The position numbers and the translations under genes were made by a program. Below are positions 1 to 6,228 of a stretch of 9,761 nucleotides of DNA, piece by piece. Where the stretch lies: NCBI GenBank assembly GCA_022776205.1, contig JALFIK010000075.1:1-9761 (forward strand). Direction: 5' to 3'. The stretch is from Eubacterium sp. Its GTDB lineage: Bacteria > Bacillota > Clostridia > Lachnospirales > Lachnospiraceae. The notes under the pieces were generated by a model. That model was not told the DNA's origin. It searched no databases and saw nothing but the letters and a program-made list of their open reading frames with translations. Position 1 is the stretch's first letter; every line of letters begins with the position of its first letter.

Positions 1-250
1 GGATGATATCAATGTAAGAGGTGTGGATCTGATCCGGGAGATTGCAGATATTTTTGATGTGGCAGGTATCGATACAGAAATTATCGCTGCCAGCGTCCGT
101 AACCCGATTCATGTAACGGACTGTGCTCTTGCGGGAGCAGATATCGCAACCGTTCCGTATAAGGTCCTGGAGCAGATGACGAAACATCCTCTGACACATG
201 CGGGTATCGCAAAGTTTCAGGCAGATTATAAAGCAGTATTCGGAGAATAA
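1..250 (+). CDS. Transaldolase / fructose-6-phosphate aldolase family protein, C-terminal part (5' end outside window)
   Basis: Only the last 82 codons are present; the frame is open to the left edge and ends in TAA at 248-250. The visible protein starts DDINVRG and continues with TEIIAASVRNP, GADIATVPYKVLEQM and KHPLTHAGIAKF, which matches the C-terminal end of the small (about 215-residue) TalC/MipB/Fsa class of transaldolases (for example B. subtilis YwjH). These are cytosolic class I aldolase-fold barrels that either transfer a dihydroxyacetone unit between sugar phosphates or split fructose 6-phosphate. The Schiff-base lysine and the Phe/Tyr position that helps separate the two activities lie upstream of the window, so I leave the activity undecided. 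The AAS serine is near the phosphate site in this family. Only 26 bp separate it from the transketolase pair, so it is probably co-transcribed, which favours a pentose phosphate role. A GTG at 23 is internal and not a start. Confidence 0.9.
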   Translation, partial: DDINVRGVDLIREIADIFDVAGIDTEIIAASVRNPIHVTDCALAGADIATVPYKVLEQMTKHPLTHAGIAKFQADYKAVFGE

Positions 251-276
251 ATAAATCATAAATCAAGGAGGAAGCC

Positions 277-1116
277 ATGAATAAATTAGAACTTCAGAAA
301 GTGGCCAATGAAGTGAGAAAAGGAATTGTCACAGGTGTTCATGCTGCTAAGGCGGGACATCCAGGCGGATCACTTTCTGCTGCAGAACTTTTTACTTATT
401 TATATTTTGAGGAAATGAATGTGGATCCGGCTAATCCGAATGACCCGGACAGAGACCGTTTTGTATTATCGAAAGGGCACACGGCACCCGGACTCTATGC
501 AGCACTTGCCAACAGAGGATTTTTCCCTGTGGAAGATCTCAGGACGTTAAGACATATCGGATCTCATCTCCAGGGACATCCGTGTATGCAGCACACGCCG
601 GGAATCGATATGTCCAGCGGATCTTTAGGACAGGGACTTTCTGCAGCAGTCGGCATGGCCCTTTCCGCAAAATTAAGAAAGAAAGATTATCGTGTTTATT
701 CACTCCTTGGAGATGGAGAGATCGAGGAAGGTCAGATATGGGAGGCTGCCATGTTTGCCGGGGCAAGAAAGCTCGATAACCTTGTTGTGATTGTCGATAA
801 TAACGGACTGCAGATCGACGGAAGGGTGGAAGACGTATGCTCCCCGTATCCGATCGACAGGAAATTTGAGGCTTTTAATTTCCATGTAATCAATGTGGAA
901 GACGGAAACGATTTTGATCAGCTGGAAGCAGCATTTAAAGAGGCAAGGGCGACAAAGGGAATGCCGACGGCAATTGTAATGAAGACCGTGAAAGGAAAGG
1001 GAGTCTCCTTTATGGAAGACCAGGTATCCTGGCATGGAAAGGCACCGAATGATGAAGAATATGCGGTTGCAATGGAAGATTTAAAGAAAGTGGAGGAAGC
1101 GTTATGTCAGAAGTAA
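277..1116 (+). CDS. Transketolase, N-terminal (thiamine diphosphate-binding) subunit
   Basis: A 279-residue protein covering only the N-terminal pyrophosphate-binding domain of transketolase. With the next gene product it should form the active enzyme, which moves two-carbon units between ketose and aldose phosphates in the non-oxidative pentose phosphate pathway. Visible landmarks: AGHPGGS at residues 26-32, LSKGH at 64-68, GSLGQGL at 115-121, and the thiamine diphosphate/magnesium motif beginning GDGEIEEG at 145-152 and ending DNNG at 174-177. Asp146 and Asn176 are the expected magnesium ligands and have the same 30-residue spacing as in E. coli TktA. The ATG at 277 follows AGGAGG at 266-271, which fixes the start. 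The stop codon lies 13 bp inside the next gene. Single-chain transketolases are about 660 residues, so the short length reflects a natural split and not a truncation: the partner follows intact. Confidence 0.96.
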   Translation: MNKLELQKVANEVRKGIVTGVHAAKAGHPGGSLSAAELFTYLYFEEMNVDPANPNDPDRDRFVLSKGHTAPGLYAALANRGFFPVEDLRTLRHIGSHLQGHPCMQHTPGIDMSSGSLGQGLSAAVGMALSAKLRKKDYRVYSLLGDGEIEEGQIWEAAMFAGARKLDNLVVIVDNNGLQIDGRVEDVCSPYPIDRKFEAFNFHVINVEDGNDFDQLEAAFKEARATKGMPTAIVMKTVKGKGVSFMEDQVSWHGKAPNDEEYAVAMEDLKKVEEALCQK

Positions 1117-2042
1117 AGAAAATCGCAACGAGAGAAAGCTACGGTAATGCTTTGGTAGAATTGGGAAAAGAACATGATAATCTTGTTGTTTTAGACGCGG
1201 ATCTGGCAGCTGCTACAAAAACAGGAATTTTCAAAAAAGCATTCCCGGACCGTCATATTGACTGTGGAATTGCTGAGGGTAATATGATGGGAATCGCAGC
1301 AGGTCTTGCCACAACAGGAATGGTTCCGTTTGCAAGTACTTTTGCTATGTTTGCAGCTGGTCGTGCTTTTGAGCAGATTCGTAACTCCATTGGTTATCCG
1401 CATCTTAATGTAAAAATTGGAGCAACCCATGCCGGAATTTCCGTAGGAGAGGACGGAGCAACCCATCAGTGTAATGAAGATATTGCCCTGATGCGTACTA
1501 TTCCGGGTATGACAATCATTTCTCCGGCAGACGATGTGGAAGCAAGGGCGGCAGTGAAGGCTGCCTACGAGTTGGAGGGCCCGGTTTATATGAGATTTGG
1601 CCGCCTGGCAGTTCCCGTAATCAACGATACTCCGGAATATAAATTTGAAATTGGAAAAGGTGTTACTTTAAGAGATGGAAAAGACGTAACAATCGTTGCG
1701 ACCGGACTTTGTGTAAGCTATGCTTTGGAGGCAGCAGAACTTCTTGCTGATGACGGTGTGGATGCGAGAGTGAACAATATCCATACGATTAAGCCGATTG
1801 ATGAGGAACTGCTGATTACCGCTGCAAAAGAAACAGGAAAAGTAGTTACTGTGGAAGAACATTCCATTATCGGCGGACTGGGCGGAGCCGTATGTGAAGT
1901 TCTCTCTGAAAAATGTCCGGTTCCTGTAAAGAGAATTGGTGTGAACGATACGTATGGAGAGTCCGGCCCGGCGCTTCGTCTGATTGAAAAATATGGCCTG
2001 GATGGCAGAGGTATCTATGAATCCGTAAAGTCTTTTTTATAA
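1104..2042 (+). CDS. Transketolase, C-terminal (pyrimidine-binding) subunit
   Basis: A 312-residue protein with the pyrimidine-binding domain (about residues 5-170) and the transketolase C-terminal domain (about 185-310). Glu58 in CGIAEGNMMG is the conserved glutamate that activates thiamine diphosphate by contacting the N1' of the pyrimidine. GEDGATHQ at 115-122 is the typical transketolase active-site loop. It acts in the cytosol as a complex with the N-terminal subunit encoded just before it. The ATG at 1104 lies inside the end of the upstream gene, in another frame; a GGAGG at 1092-1096, 7 nt before the ATG, is embedded in the upstream coding sequence. This arrangement suggests translational coupling and balanced synthesis of the two halves. 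The last codons end at TAA 2040-2042 and an intrinsic terminator follows after about 25 bp. A pyruvate dehydrogenase E1-beta or DXS identity is less likely given the transketolase-type motifs and the partner gene. Confidence 0.95.
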   Translation: MSEVKKIATRESYGNALVELGKEHDNLVVLDADLAAATKTGIFKKAFPDRHIDCGIAEGNMMGIAAGLATTGMVPFASTFAMFAAGRAFEQIRNSIGYPHLNVKIGATHAGISVGEDGATHQCNEDIALMRTIPGMTIISPADDVEARAAVKAAYELEGPVYMRFGRLAVPVINDTPEYKFEIGKGVTLRDGKDVTIVATGLCVSYALEAAELLADDGVDARVNNIHTIKPIDEELLITAAKETGKVVTVEEHSIIGGLGGAVCEVLSEKCPVPVKRIGVNDTYGESGPALRLIEKYGLDGRGIYESVKSFL

Positions 2043-2065
2043 AATAGTTCTAATATATGCTTGTG

Positions 2066-2094
2066 AGGGAGTGGCAATTGTCACTCCCTTTTTT
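2066..2094 (+). terminator. Intrinsic terminator of the transaldolase-transketolase operon
   Basis: AGGGAGTG at 2066-2073 is perfectly complementary to CACTCCCT at 2082-2089. The stem extends by a G-T pair and a C-G pair to give ten pairs around an AATT loop (2076-2079). A run of six T residues (2089-2094) follows directly. It lies 24 bp after the stop codon of the transketolase C-terminal gene and in the correct orientation, so it should separate this operon from rpoBC. Confidence 0.95.
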
Positions 2095-2250
2095 AATATT
2101 ATAGTTTTGCAACCTTTGTAAATAGGTAAAAACGACGATTTTTTGCCGATATATAAGAAAAAGTTGTAAATATTATTTGTGGCAAGAAGTTCTGACTTGT
2201 TTAATTAGTAAAAAAACTGGAAAAGATGAAGAATAATAAACAAAATTTCG
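2095..2250. other. AT-rich intergenic stretch upstream of the rpoB promoter
   Basis: No open frame with a credible start is visible on either strand. The stretch is rich in A and T runs, notably an A-rich segment at about 2206-2248 immediately before the -35 box, which could act as an UP element bound by the polymerase alpha subunit. A 9-bp direct repeat TTGTAAATA occurs at 2116-2124 and 2164-2172; in such AT-rich DNA this may be chance. I see no riboswitch, tRNA or repeat family here. Confidence 0.6.
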
Positions 2251-2279
2251 TTGACATGACTTGACAGATATGTTATTAT
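2251..2279 (+). promoter_or_regulatory. Housekeeping (sigma-A type) promoter of rpoBC
   Basis: A perfect -35 box TTGACA at 2251-2256 is separated by exactly 17 bp from a -10 box TATTAT at 2274-2279. The -10 box carries a TG at 2271-2272 one base before it, an extended -10 element. Transcription would start at about 2286, giving a leader of about 80 nt before the rpoB ATG. A second perfect TTGACA sits at 2261-2266, ten bases after the first. It has no well-spaced -10 partner and lies in the spacer of the first promoter. The A-rich DNA just upstream could add UP-element activity. A strong promoter fits the demand for RNA polymerase subunits. Confidence 0.85.
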
Positions 2280-2294
2280 ATTAAACTGATTCAC

Positions 2295-2314
2295 AATGGG
2301 TATATGGGCCCATT
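2295..2314 (+). promoter_or_regulatory. Small inverted repeat in the rpoB leader
   Basis: AATGGG at 2295-2300 is complementary to CCCATT at 2309-2314 with an 8-nt loop, so the leader RNA could form a 6-pair hairpin about 10 nt from its 5' end. Overlapping it is a perfect 10-bp DNA palindrome ATGGGCCCAT at 2304-2313. No run of T follows, so it is not a terminator. It might stabilise the 5' end of the mRNA or be a protein-binding site; neither can be shown from the sequence. It could also be chance. Confidence 0.4.
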
Positions 2315-2351
2315 TGGAAAGCAACAAGAAGATTTAACATTAAGATTATTC

Positions 2352-2371
2352 AAGGGGTGAAAACATCGATG
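2352..2371 (+). promoter_or_regulatory. Ribosome binding site that decides the rpoB start
   Basis: AAGGGGTGA at 2352-2360 resembles the anti-Shine-Dalgarno complement AAGGAGGTGA with one base missing. It lies 8 nt before the ATG at 2369. The in-frame GTG at 2357 falls inside this binding site and therefore cannot be served by it. Starting at 2369 gives MEKNRLRPTQ, which resembles the N-terminus of related clostridial beta subunits. The longest open frame (from GTG 2357) overstates the protein by four residues. Confidence 0.85.
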
Positions 2372-5300
2372 GAAAAGAATAGACTGCGTCCAACGCAGAT
2401 TCCGGGAAGCAAAAACATCAGAATGAGCTACGCCAGACAGAAGGATGTTCTTGACATGCCGAATCTTATCGAGGTCCAGAAGAATTCATATCAGTGGTTT
2501 CTGACAGATGGATTGAAAGAGGTGTTTGAGGATATTTCTCCGATTACGGATTACAGTGGTCAGCTCAGTCTGGAGTTTGTTGACTTTCAGCTTTGCCGGG
2601 AGGACAGAAAGTATTCAATTGAGGAATGCAAGGAACGTGATGCAACATATGCGGCTCCTTTAAAAGTTAAAGTACGGCTTCATAATAAAGAGACGGATGA
2701 TTTTAAACAGCATGATATTTTCATGGGCGACCTGCCGTTGATGACAGAGACAGGAACGTTTGTGATTAATGGTGCGGAGCGTGTGATTGTCAGCCAGCTG
2801 GTACGTTCTCCCGGAATCTATTATGCAATCAGCCATGATAAAACAGGAAAGAAATTATTTTCCTGTACAGTAATTCCGAATCGTGGTGCATGGCTTGAGT
2901 ATGAGACGGATTCGAACGATGTATTTTATGTTCGTGTGGATCGGACGAGAAAAGTTCCGGTTACTGTATTGATCAGAGCCCTTGGCATTGGGACCAATGC
3001 AGAGATCAAGGAGTTATTTGGAGAAGAACCGAAGATTTTAAAGACTCTTGAGAAGGATACAGCGACCAACTATCAGGAAGGTCTTAAGAAATTATATGAA
3101 AAGATCCGCCCGGGCGAACCATTATCTGTGGACAGTGCGGAAAGCCTGATTAACAGTATGTTCTTCGATGCAAGACGTTACGACCTTGCGAAAGTGGGAC
3201 GCTATAAGTTTAATAAGAAGCTTATGTTCCGAAACCGTATTGCAGGCCACAAATTGGCTCAGGATGTTGTGGACCCTACAACCGGAGAGATTCTCTTTGA
3301 AGAAGGAACGAAACTTTCGAAGGAACAGGCAGATACAATCCAGAATGCAGCAGTTCCGTTTGTATATATTGAAACAGAAGAAAGAGAAGTGAAAGTCCTT
3401 TCCAGTATGATGGTTGATCTTCGCAGTTTCGTGGATGTTGACCCGAAGGAAGTGGGCGTCACTGAACTCGTATATTATCCAGTCCTTGAAAAAATCTTAG
3501 ATGAATATGATGACATAGATGAAATTAAAGAGCAGATTAAGAAGAATCTGAGCGAATTAATTCCAAAACACATTACGAAAGAGGATATTTTAGCTTCTAT
3601 TAACTATAATATCCATCTGGAATATGGAATTGGTAACGATGACGATATTGACCATTTAGGAAACCGTCGTATTCGTGCCGTTGGAGAACTCTTACAGAAC
3701 CAGTACCGTATCGGTCTGTCCCGTCTGGAAAGAGTTGTAAGAGAACGTATGACAACGCAGGATATTGATTCCATTTCTCCGCAGACTCTGATCAATATCA
3801 AACCGGTTACTGCAGCGGTAAAGGAATTTTTCGGAAGTTCCCAGCTGTCCCAGTTTATGGATCAGCACAACCCGCTTTCGGAGCTTACTCATAAGAGACG
3901 TCTTTCCGCACTGGGTCCTGGCGGACTTTCCAGAGACCGTGCCGGGTTCGAAGTCCGTGACGTTCACTATTCTCACTATGGAAGAATGTGTCCGATCGAG
4001 ACCCCTGAGGGACCGAATATCGGTCTGATTAACTCTCTCGCCACCTACGCGCGGATAAATGAGTATGGTTTTATCGAAGCACCATATCGTATTGTTGACA
4101 AAACAGATCCGAATAATCCGGTCGTAACAGATGAAGTTGTTTACCTGACGGCGGATGAGGAAGATAATTATACGGTTGCTCAGGCGAATGAGCCTCTGGA
4201 TGAAGAGGGCCATTTCATTCACACGAATGTATCCGGTCGTTACAGAGAAGAAACATCCGAATTCAGAAGATCGAGAATCGATCTGATGGACGTTTCCCCG
4301 AAGATGGTGTTCTCCGTGGCAACCTCCATGATTCCATTCTTGGAAAATGACGATGCGAACCGTGCTCTGATGGGTTCGAACATGCAGCGTCAGGCGGTAC
4401 CTCTGCTGAAGACAGAAGTTCCGGTTGTCGGAACCGGAATGGAGGCCAAAGCAGCAAGAGATTCCGGTGTCTGCATTATCGCACATCATGCGGGTACGGT
4501 GGAATATTCTACAAGTAAGGAAATTATTGTAAAAAGAGATGATGGGATCCGTGATACTTATCACGTAATCAAGTTCTCGCGGAGCAATCAGGGTAACTGC
4601 ATGAACCAGAGACCGATCGTGAACAAGGGAGACCGTGTGGAAGAGGGAGATATTCTGGCGGATGGTGCTTCCACATGCGGCGGCGAGATGGCTCTCGGGA
4701 AGAACCCGCTGATCGGATTTATGACCTGGGAAGGTTACAATTATGAGGATGCTGTTCTTTTAAGTGAGCGTCTGGTACAGAATGACGTTTATACTTCTGT
4801 TCACATAGAAGAATATGAAGTTGAAGCGAGAGATACCAAGCTTGGACAGGAGGAGATTACAAGAGATCTTGCCGGATTGAGCGAGGATGTATTAAAGGAT
4901 TTGGACGAAAACGGTATTATTCGGATTGGTGCAGAAGTACATGCCGGGGATATCCTTGTTGGAAAGGTAACTCCGAAAGGAGAGACAGAGCTAACGGCAG
5001 AGGAGAGACTGCTTCGTGCAATTTTTGGGGAGAAGGCAAGAGAGGTAAGAGATACTTCTCTGCGTGTTCCTCACGGAGCCTACGGTGTCGTTATGGATAC
5101 GAAGGTGTTCACGAGAGAAAATGGAGATGAGCTTCCTCCGACAGTCAATAAATCCGTTCGTGTCTATATTGCGCAGAAACGTAAAATTTCCGTCGGTGAC
5201 AAGATGGCCGGCCGTCATGGTAACAAGGGTGTCGTTTCCCGTATCCTTCCGGTAGAAGACATGCCATTCCTTCCGAATGGACGTCCGCTTGATATCGTGC

Positions 5301-6205
5301 TTAACCCGCTGGGTGTGCCTTCCCGAATGAATATCGGGCAGGTTCTTGAACTTCATTTAAGCCTGGCTTCCAAAGTACTTGGATTTAACGTTTCCACACC
5401 GGTATTTAACGGTGCGGACGAGAATGATATTATGGATACCCTGGAGATGGCGAACGACTATGCCAACAAGACATGGGAAGAATTTGAAGAAATCTGGGGA
5501 GATAAAGTAAATGATGAAATCATGCAGTATCTGTATGATAACCGCGACCACAGAGAAGAGTGGAAGGGTGTGCCAATCGACCGTACCGGAAAGGTACAGC
5601 TTCGTGACGGACGTACGGGAGAAGAATTTGACTCTCCGGTTTCCATCGGTTTCATGCATTATCTGAAACTCCATCATCTGGTTGACGATAAGATTCATGC
5701 ACGTTCCACCGGCCCATACTCCCTGGTAACACAGCAGCCTCTGGGTGGTAAGGCACAGTTCGGTGGACAGCGTTTTGGTGAGATGGAAGTATGGGCCCTT
5801 GAGGCATATGGTGCTTCCTATACACTGCAGGAAATCCTGACTGTGAAATCCGATGATGTTGTGGGTCGTGTTAAGACATATGAAGCGATCATCAAAGGAG
5901 AGAATATTCCTGAACCGGGTATTCCGGAATCCTTTAAAGTTCTTCTTAAAGAATTCCAGTCCCTCGCCCTCGATGTTCGTGTTCTGAAAGAGGATATGAC
6001 AGAGGTGGAGATTCAGGAAGGCGGCGAGACAATCAATGAATCGCTTACTCCGATGATTGAGAGCAGTCCGGATGATAATTCCTATAAGGATGACAATGAT
6101 CTGGGAGAATATGGATACAAAGAAAGCACTCTTGAGGAAGAAGCCGGTGAGGGGGAAGCAGAGCCGCCATTTTCCGGAATGCTTTTCGAGGATTCTGATT
6201 TATAA
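2369..6205 (+). CDS. rpoB: DNA-directed RNA polymerase subunit beta
   Basis: Full-length beta subunit, 1278 residues from the ATG at 2369. It forms half of the catalytic cleft of RNA polymerase together with beta'. The N-terminal protrusion and lobe contain MGDLPLMTETGTF from residue 119. The rifampicin region reads SQLSQFMDQHNP (about 492-502) followed by THKRRLSALGPGG (from 507). Gln495, Asp498, His508 and Ser513 correspond to E. coli Gln513, Asp516, His526 and Ser531 and are all wild type. Active-site lysines Lys945 and Lys953 lie in GDKMAGRHGNKG. DDKIHARSTGPYSLVTQQ starts at about 1106, and the C-terminal clamp segment VKSDDVVGR is at about 1159. Two features go beyond B. subtilis beta (1193 residues): an insertion of about 40 residues at about 1029-1069, and an acidic tail from about 1206 with 24 Asp/Glu in 73 residues. 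rpoC follows after 23 bp. The gene is uninterrupted and has its own promoter. Confidence 0.99.
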   Translation: MEKNRLRPTQIPGSKNIRMSYARQKDVLDMPNLIEVQKNSYQWFLTDGLKEVFEDISPITDYSGQLSLEFVDFQLCREDRKYSIEECKERDATYAAPLKVKVRLHNKETDDFKQHDIFMGDLPLMTETGTFVINGAERVIVSQLVRSPGIYYAISHDKTGKKLFSCTVIPNRGAWLEYETDSNDVFYVRVDRTRKVPVTVLIRALGIGTNAEIKELFGEEPKILKTLEKDTATNYQEGLKKLYEKIRPGEPLSVDSAESLINSMFFDARRYDLAKVGRYKFNKKLMFRNRIAGHKLAQDVVDPTTGEILFEEGTKLSKEQADTIQNAAVPFVYIETEEREVKVLSSMMVDLRSFVDVDPKEVGVTELVYYPVLEKILDEYDDIDEIKEQIKKNLSELIPKHITKEDILASINYNIHLEYGIGNDDDIDHLGNRRIRAVGELLQNQYRIGLSRLERVVRERMTTQDIDSISPQTLINIKPVTAAVKEFFGSSQLSQFMDQHNPLSELTHKRRLSALGPGGLSRDRAGFEVRDVHYSHYGRMCPIETPEGPNIGLINSLATYARINEYGFIEAPYRIVDKTDPNNPVVTDEVVYLTADEEDNYTVAQANEPLDEEGHFIHTNVSGRYREETSEFRRSRIDLMDVSPKMVFSVATSMIPFLENDDANRALMGSNMQRQAVPLLKTEVPVVGTGMEAKAARDSGVCIIAHHAGTVEYSTSKEIIVKRDDGIRDTYHVIKFSRSNQGNCMNQRPIVNKGDRVEEGDILADGASTCGGEMALGKNPLIGFMTWEGYNYEDAVLLSERLVQNDVYTSVHIEEYEVEARDTKLGQEEITRDLAGLSEDVLKDLDENGIIRIGAEVHAGDILVGKVTPKGETELTAEERLLRAIFGEKAREVRDTSLRVPHGAYGVVMDTKVFTRENGDELPPTVNKSVRVYIAQKRKISVGDKMAGRHGNKGVVSRILPVEDMPFLPNGRPLDIVLNPLGVPSRMNIGQVLELHLSLASKVLGFNVSTPVFNGADENDIMDTLEMANDYANKTWEEFEEIWGDKVNDEIMQYLYDNRDHREEWKGVPIDRTGKVQLRDGRTGEEFDSPVSIGFMHYLKLHHLVDDKIHARSTGPYSLVTQQPLGGKAQFGGQRFGEMEVWALEAYGASYTLQEILTVKSDDVVGRVKTYEAIIKGENIPEPGIPESFKVLLKEFQSLALDVRVLKEDMTEVEIQEGGETINESLTPMIESSPDDNSYKDDNDLGEYGYKESTLEEEAGEGEAEPPFSGMLFEDSDL

Positions 6206-6228
6206 AAGAAGTCTGGAAGGAGAAATCT

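Noticed and set aside
2116..2172. Direct repeat TTGTAAATA (2116-2124 and 2164-2172) as a possible operator pair
   Set aside because: Nine AT-rich bases repeated once in a very AT-rich intergenic region can arise by chance, and both copies are about 80-135 bp upstream of the promoter with no further symmetry.
2177..2207. Possible second promoter TTGTGG / TAATTA upstream of the main one
   Set aside because: The -35 is poor and the spacer is 19 bp, much weaker than the near-perfect promoter at 2251-2279.
2357..2368. GTG at 2357 as the rpoB start
   Set aside because: It overlaps the Shine-Dalgarno sequence itself and has no ribosome binding site of its own at the right distance; the ATG at 2369 does.
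3692..4564. Long open frame of 290 codons on the - strand inside rpoB
   Set aside because: It lies wholly antisense to highly conserved beta coding sequence, its translation resembles no family I know, and the other small antisense frames in the window show the same pattern. It reflects codon composition of rpoB.
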